NCBI GenBank assembly: GCA_020851115.1
Contig: JADZDJ010000115.1
Span: 1 to 64,000, forward strand
DNA: 64,000 nt
Direction of reading: 5' to 3'
DNA from: Pirellulales bacterium
GTDB lineage: Bacteria; Planctomycetota; Planctomycetia; Pirellulales; JADZDJ01
How positions within the stretch are numbered: position 1 is the first letter of the stretch; every line of letters starts with the position of its first letter. Of the stretch, positions 1 through 10,300 are shown piece after piece. A program made the position numbers and the translations under genes. The notes below the pieces were generated by a model that made no database searches, was not told the origin of the DNA, and worked only from the letters and a program-made list of their open reading frames with translations.

Positions 1-2
1 AA

Positions 3-101
3 CTCATCCTGCAAACCGAATTATCGACCCTCGCCGCCGCGACCACCCTCCCTCAAAAAATCCTGCAACTAACGCAGCGCCTCATCGGCTTGGCTGCGTA
101 A
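3..101 (+). CDS. C-terminal tail of an unknown protein (cut by window start)
   Basis: An open frame enters from the left edge and ends in TAA at 99-101. It reads as 32 residues, mostly hydrophobic and helix-like, ending in QRLIGLAA. The other two forward frames give less protein-like sequence here. Nothing in the fragment identifies a family. It converges on the sixA-like gene on the opposite strand, with about 155 bases between them. Confidence 0.35.
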   Translation, partial: LILQTELSTLAAATTLPQKILQLTQRLIGLAA

Positions 102-256
102 GTTAAACCGTTATTCAGAAAGTGCAGTCTCTTCGACAAACGCCAAAATTGCGCACCGGCCGTCGCGCCGCCAATTTTTTTATGCGAGCACCATTTTCCC
201 GGCCCCGTGCGCATTGCCGCGCTGTCGCTGATAGGGAACAACCGGCTTCGAAGGAA

Positions 257-745
257 CTATACGCCGAACAAACGTGCCGTTGCCAGCCATTCCAATTGGC
301 CGTTGCCAATGGCGATTGGCCCATCGAATTGGATGCAGGCGACCGCGCCTTTTGTGAAGCTGATTGCGGCATTTTCGCTGCCAATGAGAGTGGCCGCCAG
401 TCGGCCGACATCGGGAGCGTGACCGACCCAGGCAATTTCATCGGCCTCTTGGGCGGCCGTCCATTGAATGAGCAGCGGCAGGTCGGAGCCAGGGGCGAGG
501 GCTTCGAGTTCCACGACGCTGGGCTGTTCGGGAAGGTGATCGACGAGGATCTCGGCGGTCTGACGGCAACGCAGCAATGGGCTGGTCGCGACAATTTGCG
601 GAGCAAAATCGGACTCATCCATCCGCCGCAGGTATTTGGCAAATCGCTTGCGGCCCTTTTTCGTGATGGGCCGCAGGCCATCATCGGGCCATCGATTGGC
701 GTCGCAGTCTTCTGCCCATGCGTGGCGAACGATGTAGAGGATCAT
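257..745 (-). CDS. sixA: SixA-type phosphohistidine phosphatase (histidine phosphatase superfamily)
   Basis: The 162-residue product matches the small SixA branch of the histidine phosphatase superfamily in length. It begins MILYIVRHAWAED, where His8 is the expected phospho-acceptor of the RHG/RHA motif, and a second conserved His lies in WVGHAPD near residue 110. In the family, SixA removes phosphate from histidine on phosphotransfer (HPt) domains or phosphocarrier proteins in the cytoplasm. No phosphorelay partner is adjacent, so the substrate here is unknown. The ATG at 745 starts directly on the family N-terminus. The gene is transcribed away from the threonine aldolase gene. Confidence 0.85.
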   Translation of the reverse strand: MILYIVRHAWAEDCDANRWPDDGLRPITKKGRKRFAKYLRRMDESDFAPQIVATSPLLRCRQTAEILVDHLPEQPSVVELEALAPGSDLPLLIQWTAAQEADEIAWVGHAPDVGRLAATLIGSENAAISFTKGAVACIQFDGPIAIGNGQLEWLATARLFGV

Positions 746-1076
746 GGAGTTGCCCGGTACATGAGATTGGTTGAATGGTGATCTGAGGACTTTACCCTCA
801 AAGTGTAGCGGATTTACGCGAAATCAGCTACGAGGCTCTGTTGTGTCTCGTGCATTGCCAAATCCTATGTCGCGCCTCGTCGGGAAGCGAAGCCGACTCA
901 ACCACTTCCTGCCGAGCTGATTCCGAATTGCGTCAGGTTTCGACGGAGAAAGTATCCCTAGCGGCATTTGTGGAATCTGACGGCTGCTCCTTGATATTCC
1001 GGCGACGCTGCGCAACGCGCCATCGGTTATTTCCAACGATTGAACGACGTGTTCTAATGGTGTTGGAGATTATCCA
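746..1076. other. Intergenic region between divergent sixA-like and ltaE genes
   Basis: About 330 bases without a credible gene. It must hold the promoters of the two divergent neighbours. The only clear signal is a GGAG at 1065-1068, well placed for the GTG start of the aldolase gene. Short open frames here have no family features. Confidence 0.5.
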
Positions 1077-2147
1077 GTGCGCCCATCCATCATCGATTTA
1101 CGAAGCGATACGCTGACCAAGCCTACCAGGGAAATGCGGGCCGCGATGGCTGCCGCGGAAGTTGGCGACGATTGCAATCGGGAGGATCCGACCGTCGCCA
1201 AACTGGAAGAGCGGATTGCCGCGATGCTGGACAAGGAAGCGGCGCTGTTTGTACCCAGCGGCACCATGTCGAATCAGATTGGCATTCGTCTGCATTGCTC
1301 GCCAGGCGATGAATTCATCTGCGAGGCGAATTGCCACATCTACAACTTTGAGCAAGGGGCTTTCGCGCAACTCAGCGGACTGGCGGCCAGGCCGGTCGAA
1401 GGAGAGTTCGGCGTGCTTCGGCCGGATCAATTGGTCGATGCGATTCGGCCGGAGGGCGACCTCTTTTCCCGCACGAAGCTGGTGTGTCTGGAAATCACGC
1501 ACAACCGCGGCGCAGGACGGATTCAGCCGTATGAGTCGGTCGAGTGCATCTGCCGCTGGGCGCACGAGAAAGGCTTGTCGACGCATTTGGACGGCGCGCG
1601 ATTGTTCAACGCGGTAGTGGCCACGGGCATTGCCGCGCCAAATTGGGCCGTGAATTTTGATACCGTGAGTTGCTGCTTCAGCAAGGGCCTGGGCGCGCCG
1701 GTCGGCTCGGCGCTCTGCGGATCGAAGTCGGCGATTCAGCAAGCCCGACGGCATCGGCGGGCTTTGGGAGGGTCGATGCGGCAGGCCGGAGTGGTGGCCG
1801 CGGCGGCGCTCGTTGCGCTCGATCATCACGTCGATCGCTTGGCCGTAGACCATGCGCACGCGCGGCTGCTGGCCGACGCAATTGCCGAGTGCGAGGCACT
1901 CGAACTGTGGCCAAAGACTGTTGAAACGAACATCGTGATCTTCCGCATCGAGCCGTCGTGGGGAACGGCCAAGGAGTTCGCCGCGGCCGCGCGCGAGCGC
2001 GGAGTGCTCATGCTGGCGATCGCTCCGCAGGCTGTGCGAGCCGTGACCCATCTGGACGTTTCGCGAGCGGACATTGAGCGGACTGCGAACGTCGTTCAAA
2101 AGATTTCCACCTGCCGTCAAGGCACTTCTTCAAGCGGTGGACATTAA
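1077..2147 (+). CDS. ltaE: Low-specificity L-threonine aldolase
   Basis: A PLP enzyme of the threonine aldolase/beta-eliminating lyase fold that splits L-threonine or L-allo-threonine into glycine and acetaldehyde. The 356 residues open with the family signature IDLRSDTLTKPT, followed by the GDD and FVPSGTMSNQIG segments. The PLP-binding lysine is Lys203 in CCFSKGLGAPVG. HLDGARLFNA near residue 170 is another family block. The start is GTG at 1077, supported by GGAG eight bases upstream and by the position of the signature. The 3' end overlaps the convergent peroxidase gene by three to four bases, so the two genes probably share a termination zone. Confidence 0.9.
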   Translation: MRPSIIDLRSDTLTKPTREMRAAMAAAEVGDDCNREDPTVAKLEERIAAMLDKEAALFVPSGTMSNQIGIRLHCSPGDEFICEANCHIYNFEQGAFAQLSGLAARPVEGEFGVLRPDQLVDAIRPEGDLFSRTKLVCLEITHNRGAGRIQPYESVECICRWAHEKGLSTHLDGARLFNAVVATGIAAPNWAVNFDTVSCCFSKGLGAPVGSALCGSKSAIQQARRHRRALGGSMRQAGVVAAAALVALDHHVDRLAVDHAHARLLADAIAECEALELWPKTVETNIVIFRIEPSWGTAKEFAAAARERGVLMLAIAPQAVRAVTHLDVSRADIERTANVVQKISTCRQGTSSSGGH

Positions 2148-3838
2148 AACGATTTCGTTTCGAGCCGCAGTTTCAGTCGCAGCGCCAGCATCGACGCCAA
2201 GCCGAGCGTTGCTGCAACAATGCCGCTCGCTTCGGGCACAAAGAACGCATTGGCCTGCATCGTCGTAATGCCGCTGTTCCAATGAACAATGTCGCACAAG
2301 CGGACGTTTTCCAGCCAATTCAACTCGTCCGGAGTGAAGCTTGGGTCATTCGTGAACCAGAAACGGTCGCCGTCGCGCAGCCGTGTAAACTGATCGATTA
2401 GGGCGGCGGCAATCAGTGGTCCCACTTCCATCCCTGGCAGGTGGTCTTCCGACACAGCGCCGACCCACGGGTCGATGTTATTGACATTGCCGTAGACGGC
2501 CAACAGCGCCGCTTGCACAAAGGAATCGGAGGTAATGTCGGAAAAACTACTGACGACCGACAACCCATAGGCCGAGCGCAACGAATTGTAATCGGGCAAG
2601 CCATGATCGCGGCCGCGCTGGATGTTTAAGGCCGCCAAATCGAATCCCACCCCTGGCAACGGGTCGCCGAACAGAAAGTTTCGCACGTCATCGACGATAT
2701 GCGCATCGATTTCTTGTTGCTGATTGACGGCGAGTCCCTTCAAAATGTATTCGAGTTGAAGGGGGCTGGACATGTTTTGTTGTTGGAAAAACGCATCGCG
2801 CAGCGCTAGCGGCCCTCCAGGTGCTGGAACGCCATCGTTTTGCACGCGCAAAAGCTGCGGCGGCAGCATCGTATGTCCGACGCGGAATAAGGCGGTCGCA
2901 AACTCGTTGGCAATCGTGGAATTTACACTCGGGTTATAGACGCTGCTGATTCCCGGCGCTGAGGAACCGAGCAGCGCGGGAAGGAATTCACGGAAGGTAA
3001 TCGACTGTACTTCCGCGCCGACGATCTTGCGGGCCTGTTGATAAATCTGCTCGTCGTTCCAACTTGGATTTTGCGATGCCAGCAGATCGGCTTGACGATT
3101 GTGTTCGCGCATGAACAGAGTCTGGATCGCGGTCAGACCGACTTGTTCATTCACGCGCACGTCGCCGGCCACGTAATACTGATCAGGATTAGGGTCGGCG
3201 TTGTCGGCATTCAGCAATCCCATCGTGTTGAGTGGCAATAAGTTGCCAGGACTCGTAAGCAAGCGTCCGCCGCTGAACGATCGCAGCGCTGCAGCGCGGG
3301 TCGAGTCAGAGCCATAGACCATCGACGCGTCGAGGTAGGACGTATTGGAATTGATCTGTTGGCGCGGATTCCCCAAAACCGTACCGGTGGCGAGATCATA
3401 TTTCGACCTGATGAACGGCATCGGCACCGCAGGGTTGAAAATCACATCGCCCGGTGGAATCGAAATATCGAAGGGTTCGCTCGGCGAGGCTAAATCGGTG
3501 AGGTCCATGTCATGGTCGATCAATTGCCCCCATTGAAAAACGAAACCGCTGAGGCCCTGCGAATTGGGCGTGAGTGCGGGTTGCGCAATGACCGCGTTGC
3601 TAATCTCGCGTGGGCCGAGCCGCGTGGTGCCCGCGAGACTCGATATGCCGTCGGCATAGGCCGCGGTCGATTTCCGCAAGAAATCAGCTCCAGCAGCGCC
3701 CCAGGTCAGATTCGATAGGTTATTGCCCGTGCCGTCGAATGAGCGATCGTCGGCGAACGATCGAGAGCAGAGGACCAGAAAAACGCACACAATGCCCAAT
3801 CGAATCCAAAAAGCCGCTCGATTCCAGATGAGTCGCAT
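2144..3838 (-). CDS. Secreted animal-type heme peroxidase with PEP-CTERM-like tail
   Basis: A 564-residue member of the animal (myeloperoxidase-type) heme peroxidase family. A signal peptide is visible (RLGIVCVFLVLCSRSFA, cut near residue 29). The distal heme histidine is His109 in FQWGQLIDHD. The proximal histidine lies in FRVGHTMLPP, and the block RGRDHGLPDYNSLR follows. The C-terminus has FVPEASG, then a hydrophobic helix and Arg/Lys residues, which is the layout of PEP-CTERM/exosortase sorting signals. The inferred role is an exported, envelope-sorted peroxidase that oxidises halides or small organics with H2O2; the substrate cannot be read. A good promoter lies just upstream at 3886-3915. 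Confidence 0.9.
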   Translation of the reverse strand: MRLIWNRAAFWIRLGIVCVFLVLCSRSFADDRSFDGTGNNLSNLTWGAAGADFLRKSTAAYADGISSLAGTTRLGPREISNAVIAQPALTPNSQGLSGFVFQWGQLIDHDMDLTDLASPSEPFDISIPPGDVIFNPAVPMPFIRSKYDLATGTVLGNPRQQINSNTSYLDASMVYGSDSTRAAALRSFSGGRLLTSPGNLLPLNTMGLLNADNADPNPDQYYVAGDVRVNEQVGLTAIQTLFMREHNRQADLLASQNPSWNDEQIYQQARKIVGAEVQSITFREFLPALLGSSAPGISSVYNPSVNSTIANEFATALFRVGHTMLPPQLLRVQNDGVPAPGGPLALRDAFFQQQNMSSPLQLEYILKGLAVNQQQEIDAHIVDDVRNFLFGDPLPGVGFDLAALNIQRGRDHGLPDYNSLRSAYGLSVVSSFSDITSDSFVQAALLAVYGNVNNIDPWVGAVSEDHLPGMEVGPLIAAALIDQFTRLRDGDRFWFTNDPSFTPDELNWLENVRLCDIVHWNSGITTMQANAFFVPEASGIVAATLGLASMLALRLKLRLETKSF

Positions 3839-3885
3839 CGGTAGTTGCCTTGATCAAAGAAGTTCTCCCATTTTCCATGTCCCAT

Positions 3886-3915
3886 CTATTACAGTTGCCA
3901 ACAAGCCGGTGTCAA
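3886..3915 (-). promoter_or_regulatory. Sigma-70 type promoter of the heme peroxidase gene
   Basis: On the minus strand, TTGACA (3915-3910) is followed after 18 bases by TAATAG (3891-3886). Transcription would begin near 3878, about 40 bases before the ATG at 3838. Confidence 0.5.
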
Positions 3916-4156
3916 CTGATTGAGCGATCAGGGTACGAATTCTGGAGATCTTTTTAGAAAAAAGGCCAATTCGACCGACAGTTTTGAACTTTTTCGGCCG
4001 CCAGCACACAAGCCGTTCAACGGTGTCGATACGTTCATACTCACACGCGACGCTATCGGCGAGCTTCTGAACTCGATTTGCGCGCATCGGAAAACGGTTG
4101 TATCAGATCGGTCGTCTGACGGTCGCGGAGGCAGTTTTCGGATTGCCGCCTTGAGG
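3916..4156. other. Intergenic region
   Basis: Together with the promoter just before it, this makes about 320 bases between the peroxidase gene and the next minus-strand gene. A long plus-strand frame (3920-4975) crosses it, but that frame is antisense to the secreted-protein gene and shows no family motif. I see no other element. Confidence 0.4.
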
Positions 4157-5047
4157 CTAGCGATTTGCATAGTGCGAGCGGATCGCTACCCGCATCGTGC
4201 CGTCGCTGCGCATTTGGAAAGTGTGGCCCTTCGGGCCATAGGTTTCTTCGATTGCCACCGGACCCGTGAAGTTGGCGGCGGCGACTTGGCAGGTATCCAC
4301 ATCGAGCTGGATGTGTCCCTCGATATCGAGCGAAGTACTGGCATCGGGCTTGATAACGACCAACATCGCGAAGTCGGCCACGCGGCGGTCGGGTTCTTGG
4401 CGAACTGTGTGCAGCGTCAGCTCAACTCGCTGAGCATTGCCGCCAGTTTCTCGCAGCCCGAGCAAGTCCGTCGCCATCTCGTTGGGCAAGACAAGCGTTT
4501 GGCCAATCGCGACGGTTTTGCCATTGAGGAACTTGCCGAGCGGGTTGGGGCGACCAACGCTGTCCATGCTGGCGGCAACCAACGAGCGTTCTTCTTCGGG
4601 AACTTCGCCGCCGTCTTCATGGTGAATGACCAAATCGTTCTTCACTCGCTCCACCAAATACGTTTTGCCTTCGATCGGCTGCGTTTCGTTATGGCCGCTT
4701 TCCTTGCCGCGGGTGACGGTGGCTTGCGCTTTCGGGTAATGGACGCGAACCTGCATGACGCACTCGCCGACGGTTTTCATGACGGTAATCTGCCGAGTCT
4801 GCTTGCGAACCAACTGCTGCTTTTCGGAAGAAACAACCTGTTGAGCCTGGCGCAGCGAGACGTCGAGTTCCAACTCGTAATTCACATCATGAGTTCCATA
4901 ATGGCCGACCTGTGGCGGACGGCAAGTGAATCGAACGTCATCCGCGCCAAAGACGCCGACTGTGGCGCAAAATGATACTAGGAAAGCGACGATGGTGGAT
5001 CGAATAGCGATCGAGCGGTATTTCTGCACGGCACAAACTCCATTCAT
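4157..5047 (-). CDS. Secreted protein of unknown function
   Basis: The 296-residue product starts with a basic stretch and a hydrophobic helix (STIVAFLVSFCATVGVFGAD) that reads as a signal peptide. The mature part has alternating beta-type sequence with no cysteine clusters or recognisable catalytic motif. The body resembles large, soluble periplasmic proteins found in planctomycetes, but I cannot name a family. A segment near residue 165 (NPLGKFLNGKTVAIGQT) may be a conserved core. It stands alone, downstream-facing toward the peroxidase gene. Coding is supported by the signal peptide and the absence of a better frame. Confidence 0.65.
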   Translation of the reverse strand: MNGVCAVQKYRSIAIRSTIVAFLVSFCATVGVFGADDVRFTCRPPQVGHYGTHDVNYELELDVSLRQAQQVVSSEKQQLVRKQTRQITVMKTVGECVMQVRVHYPKAQATVTRGKESGHNETQPIEGKTYLVERVKNDLVIHHEDGGEVPEEERSLVAASMDSVGRPNPLGKFLNGKTVAIGQTLVLPNEMATDLLGLRETGGNAQRVELTLHTVRQEPDRRVADFAMLVVIKPDASTSLDIEGHIQLDVDTCQVAAANFTGPVAIEETYGPKGHTFQMRSDGTMRVAIRSHYANR

Positions 5048-5445
5048 AGATTGGTTGGCTGGCGTTGCACCCTGAATCCGTGCGGGGACTTCTTCGGTCT
5101 AGACCTCATCGGACCTCCGCCACGGGGGATTTCAGGAGGCCCTGAAGTTTGGATTCAATGGTTCGCGGGCGGCGAATGATCGTTTTCGCGGCAAAATCGG
5201 TCAAGGTGGATTCGCGGGCGGCGCGAACCGAATATCCGGATCGACGGTCTTTGCTGCGTGCCGTTATGGTCGATTTCAGTACCGTGGCGGCGGTTGCAAC
5301 TGCGTCGTCGTCGACATATCCTAATGTGTTATGGCAAAACGCTTTTCAGTCATTTTTTGGTTCGCCATTCAGCCTATCCTGGTTGTATAAGGCGACGCAT
5401 TTCAGACTCTAGAACCCTGACTAATAAACAAACGAGGTAGGCATC
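5048..5445. other. Upstream region of ilvB
   Basis: About 400 bases between divergent genes. A candidate promoter for ilvB lies at 5294-5322. No T-box, leader peptide rich in branched-chain residues, or attenuator hairpin was recognised. Small open frames in this stretch lack family features. Confidence 0.4.
5294..5322 (+). promoter_or_regulatory. Candidate promoter of ilvB
   Basis: TTGCAA at 5294-5299, a 17-base spacer and TATCCT at 5317-5322. It would give a leader of about 115 bases before the GTG start at 5446. The match is fair rather than strong. Confidence 0.35.
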
Positions 5446-7215
5446 GTGGCAACGGCGACGAAATTGCGCGTTTCGAGCGAAGCAATCACCGGCAGCGACG
5501 CGGTGGTGCAGTCACTGATCAATCACGGCGTGGAGGTCATTTTTGCCTATCCGGGTGGCGCAAGCATGCCGTTGCATCAGTCGCTGACCCGGTATAAAGA
5601 CAAAATTCGCACGATTTTGCCGCGGCACGAGCAAGGGGGGGCGTTTGCCGCCCAGGGGCTGGCGCGGACGACCGGAAAACCGGGCGTCTGCATGGCAACT
5701 AGCGGTCCTGGGGCGCTGAACCTGGTCACGGCCATTGCCGACGCCAAGATGGATAGCGTGCCGCTGATTGCCATTACCGGCCAGGTTGGCACCGCGGTCA
5801 TCGGCACCGACGCATTTCAGGAAACGCCGATTGTCGAAGTCTGCCGCGGCATTACGAAGCATCACTATCTGGTAACGGACGTCAACGACGTGGCCCGAGT
5901 GATGCGCGAGGCGTTTTATATTGCCACGACGGGGCGACCGGGGCCGGTGCTGGTGGATGTGCCGAAAAATGTGCAGTTGGCGGCGATCGAGCCTAAATAT
6001 GATGTTCCGATGAACTTGCCGGGCTACTGCGTTGGCGACCGCAAGGCGAAGCCCGAACAGATCAAGCAAGTTGCCGCCGCCATCAAACGAGCGAAGCGGC
6101 CGATCATCTACGCCGGCGGCGGCGTGATTAGCGGCGAAGCGAGCCGCGAGCTGCGAGAATTTGCCCGCAAGACTGGAATTCCAGTGGCGATGACGTTAAT
6201 GGGGCTGGGAGCAATTCCCGCCAATGATCCTGGTTCGCTCGGCATGTTGGGCATGCACGGCACGGTCTATTCGAACTATGCGGTCAATGAAGCCGACTTG
6301 CTATTGGCGCTGGGCGTGCGGTTCGACGACCGCGTGACCGGCAAAGTTTCGGAATTTGCCAAGCACGGGTTCATCGTGCATATCGATATCGACCCCTCTG
6401 AAATCAACAAGAACAAAGCGGCCCATATTCCGATCGTCAGCGACATCAAGTTTGCACTGGCAGAATTGAACAAAATCGTTGAAGCGCCAGACGATCTCGA
6501 CGACTGGCGCACGCAGATCGCGGCGTGGAAAAAATCGGACCCGATGACCTACGACAAATCGTTCGACGGCATCCTGCCGCAACACGCGATCGACGAATTG
6601 TCGAACATCACTCGCGGCGAGGATACGATCATCACGGTGGGCGTCGGCCAGCATCAAATGTGGGCGGCGCAACACTTCAAGTTCATGCATCCACGAACGT
6701 TTTTGAGCAGTTCTGGCCTGGGAACGATGGGCTTCGGCTTGCCCACGGCGATCGGCGCGAAGGCGGCCAATCCCGACAAATTGGTCGTCGATATTGACGG
6801 CGACGGAAGCTTCTTGATGAACGTCCAAGAGTTGGCGACCGCCTATTGCGAAAAATTACCCGTGAAAGTGCTGCTGCTCAACAACCAACACTTGGGCATG
6901 GTCGTGCAGTGGGAAGATCGTTTCCATCAAGGCAATCGCGCGCACACCTACCTCGGCCCGATCGATCATCCCGAAGCGATCGGCGAAGGAGATGGCCTCA
7001 GCCCGGACGAGCGATACCCCGATTTCGTCACCATCGCCAAAGGCTTCGGCTGCGGCGCGGCCGGCGTCAAGCAGAAAAGCGATCTCAACACGGCGATCAA
7101 GGAAATGATCGCTTACCCCGGCCCATTTGTGCTCGACGTGGAAGTCCCCTATCAAGAACATGTGCTGCCAATGATTCCTGCCGGCAAGACGGTAGCGGAG
7201 CTGATTAAAGAATGA
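5446..7215 (+). CDS. ilvB: Acetolactate synthase large (catalytic) subunit
   Basis: A ThDP-dependent enzyme that joins two pyruvates to acetolactate, or pyruvate plus 2-oxobutyrate to acetohydroxybutyrate, at the first common step of valine, leucine and isoleucine synthesis. The 589 residues have the expected three domains. [13 protein letters not shown] and the catalytic Glu62 in PRHEQGG lie in the Pyr domain. A central nucleotide-type domain follows, then the ThDP/Mg site [17 protein letters not shown] near residues 449-465. The start is GTG at 5446. The regulatory small subunit (ilvN) is not next to it, which is unusual for an operon but possible in this phylum. The next gene, valS, converges on it. 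Confidence 0.93.
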   Translation: MATATKLRVSSEAITGSDAVVQSLINHGVEVIFAYPGGASMPLHQSLTRYKDKIRTILPRHEQGGAFAAQGLARTTGKPGVCMATSGPGALNLVTAIADAKMDSVPLIAITGQVGTAVIGTDAFQETPIVEVCRGITKHHYLVTDVNDVARVMREAFYIATTGRPGPVLVDVPKNVQLAAIEPKYDVPMNLPGYCVGDRKAKPEQIKQVAAAIKRAKRPIIYAGGGVISGEASRELREFARKTGIPVAMTLMGLGAIPANDPGSLGMLGMHGTVYSNYAVNEADLLLALGVRFDDRVTGKVSEFAKHGFIVHIDIDPSEINKNKAAHIPIVSDIKFALAELNKIVEAPDDLDDWRTQIAAWKKSDPMTYDKSFDGILPQHAIDELSNITRGEDTIITVGVGQHQMWAAQHFKFMHPRTFLSSSGLGTMGFGLPTAIGAKAANPDKLVVDIDGDGSFLMNVQELATAYCEKLPVKVLLLNNQHLGMVVQWEDRFHQGNRAHTYLGPIDHPEAIGEGDGLSPDERYPDFVTIAKGFGCGAAGVKQKSDLNTAIKEMIAYPGPFVLDVEVPYQEHVLPMIPAGKTVAELIKE

Positions 7216-7322
7216 GGCTCCTCGCCAGAATTTGTGGATAACGTGCTGCGCAGGAATTTACTTGATGCAGGGATTTCGCACTGGAAAAGTCGGCCTCCCA
7301 ACATACCAGCTTCAAATTGAGT

Positions 7323-10300
7323 TCACGACGGTACGGATCCGATTCTGGAAAGCTGCTGAAGCATCGCTCGAGTCGACTCCCGGACGTCTTTTAATTCTTC
7401 GAGCGCCGCACGTTCCTTGGCAATGACCGCTTCGGGCGCGCGACTGACAAAGGCTTCGTTGGCAAGCTGTTTTTCCTTGGCGGCGATGAGCTGGTCATAT
7501 TTGGCGAGTTCCTTTTCCTTGCGAGCTTTCTCGGCGGCCACGTCGATATGGTCGGCTAGGTCCACGAAGGCTTCGATGCCCGCGGCGGTGAAATGGGCCG
7601 ATAACGGCGGCACCGGGATGTTTGAACCGATTGCCATGAGCGTTGCACCGGCCATCGATTCGAAGTAAGGGCGCATCGGTTCGAGCAACATCGTAGTTTC
7701 CGCATCGCAGCGGGCGGCAAAGTGTACGATTGCCTTGGGAGCAATGCCTTGGCGAGCGCGGACCTCGCGCAGGCCGGCGAGGACTTGCTGGAAGCGGGCG
7801 AAGCGGGTTTCGATCTCGTCATTGATCAGCGACTGATCTGCTTCCGGCCACGAGGCGATCATCACGCTTTCGGCAGCAGCTTGAGGCTTCGTTAGTCCCC
7901 GCTGCGGCGCGGCGGCATTCAAGCGTTGCCACACATCCTCGCAAATGAACGGCGTCATCGGATGGAGCAGTCGCAAAATCGTGTCGAGCGTGTACGCCAA
8001 GATTCGCTGCGCTGTCGGCCGCGTTTCGACAACTTGCAAGCGGTTTTTGCTCATTTCCAAATAAAAACTGCAGAACTCGTCCCAAGCGAAGTCGTAAAGC
8101 AAACGAGCAGCATCGGCGAATTTGAATTGCTCGAGGGCCGCGGTCACTTGCATCGTCACGGTCGAAAGCCGGCTCAGAATCCATTGGTCTTCAACCGCCA
8201 ATTTTAATCCCTGAACCCTGAACCCTGAACCCTCACTGTACCCTTCCAAGTTCATCAGTGCGAAGCGGGCCGCATTCCACAGCTTGTTGCAGAAGTTGCG
8301 AGCCTTCTCGAAGCGTTCGCTCACGACGAGCCCGCGCGGCAGTGCGATGTCTTCGGGCTTACTCGCCCATTGCGTCGAAAACGGTTTGCCGCAGTGCTTA
8401 CAGTCGATTCGCGGCTGCGTGCGGTTCTTTTGCGTTTGCTCGATCAGCTTCTGGCAATGCGGGCATTCAAACTCGACCGGCATCCGCACGTCTTGCGTCT
8501 CGGTGGCCATTTCGGCGAGGCCGAAACGCAGCGCATCGGTCCCAAACTTGCCGATGATGTCGAGAGGGTCCACGCCATTCCCCTTCGTCTTCGACATGGT
8601 TTCGCCGTAGCCGTCGAGGATTTTGGGGTGGATATAGACATCGTGAAACGGAATTTCGCCGAGGTTGTAGAGACCGGAGAGCACCATCCGCGCCACCCAG
8701 AGCGTGATAATGTCGCGGCTGGTGATCAGCAGGCTGGTGGGGTAATAGTATTTTTGTTCGCTCCAATCGGGGTTGCTGGGCGACTTGGGTTGATTGGCGA
8801 GCGCAGGGCCAGGCCAACCAAGCGTGCTATGCGGCCAGAGCCCCGAACTGAACCAGGTGTCGAGGACGTCGTCTTCCTGTTCGATCGACTCCACAGACGA
8901 TTTCAAGTCGTTAACGATTGTTTGCAAGTGTGGACGTTCTAAAACATTAGGCAACGTACCATGTTGATCGCGAAATTCGCGCAGCAACGCCAATAAAGAT
9001 TCGGCTACCTTAGAATTCACGCACACTCGGTGCCGCGCCAAAGAGTCAATTGGAGCAATGTAAATGTCTTCAGCAGGTACTCTGTATTCTGACAAGAAAC
9101 GATCTATTACGTCTTTGAATTTTTGGGAATTCCTTACGCGAACTGTCCAAATTGGAATGCGATGTCCCCACCACAATTGGCGCCCGATGCACCAATCGCG
9201 TTTTTCGCCGAGCCAGTCGAGATAGGATTTGGCGTAGCGCGATGGGGTGATTCTCACTTTTTGCGCATTTCCCCTCACCCCCGGCCCCTCTCTCGCAAGG
9301 GGAGAGGGGAGATTGGAGTCTGCGGGCGATTGGGCGACGGCGTTCATGGCAATTTGGGCGAGGCCTGGTTTGCCGTCGTTGTCGCTCATCTTTACGAACC
9401 ATTGATCCGCCAAATAGGGTTCGATGGGCGTCTTCGATCGATCGGAGTGCGCCAGATCAATCTCGCGATCTTCGCGGTCGATCTCAGGATTGTGCAAACC
9501 GAGTTCGATGAGATCGGCCACTACGGCTTCGCGCCCCTTCGTGTGCATTTTCAGGCCGCGATATTTTTCCAGGACGCTGTCGTTGAGCGTTCCTTCGGGC
9601 GTCATGATGTTGATCGTCCCGATGTGCTTATTGCGCTGCCACACTTGGTAGTCGTTCTCATCGTGCGCAGGCGTGATCTTCACGCAGCCGCTCCCGAGCT
9701 CGGGTTTCGCCCATGCGTCCACGATCAGCGGGATTTCGCGATTCGCGAGCGGCAGCATCAGCTTGCGGCCGGCTTTGGCCATGTCGCGGAACTTGATTAG
9801 CTCCGGCAATTTTGTCTTGCGCCGCTCGGCGAGATCGTCAAGTTGCTTTTCAATGTCCGCTTTTTCCTTTGCTGGCGCTTCGACAAGCTTTTCCTTCAAT
9901 TCGCGCTCGACTTTATCAAGCGCTGCCGCCGGGTCAGGGTGTACCGCCACCGCCGTGTCGCCGAGCATCGTTTCCGGCCGCGTCGTGGCGATGGTCACAT
10001 GCGTCGGCTCGCCGGGCTGCGGGTCGATCACCGGATAGCGAAAATGCCAGAAGTGGCCCTTCACAGTGTCGTGGTACACTTCGTCGTCGGCCACCGCAGT
10101 TTGCAGATAAGTGTCCCAATTCACCAGCCGCTTTCCGCGGAAAATGAGACCGTCTTCGAACATGTGAAAGAACGTCTGCCGCACGGCGCGGGCACAGATT
10201 TCGTCGAGCGTGAACCGCGTCCGCCGCCAATCGCAGCTACAGCCCATTTGCTTGAGTTGGCCGATGATGCGGGCTTCGTAGGTCTGCTTCCATGGCCAGA

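Noticed and set aside
1098-2120. Minus-strand open frame of 340 codons
   Set aside because: Antisense to the threonine aldolase gene.
3920-4975. Plus-strand open frame of 351 codons
   Set aside because: Antisense to the secreted-protein gene at 4157-5047, which has a signal peptide and good composition. The plus frame has no family motif.
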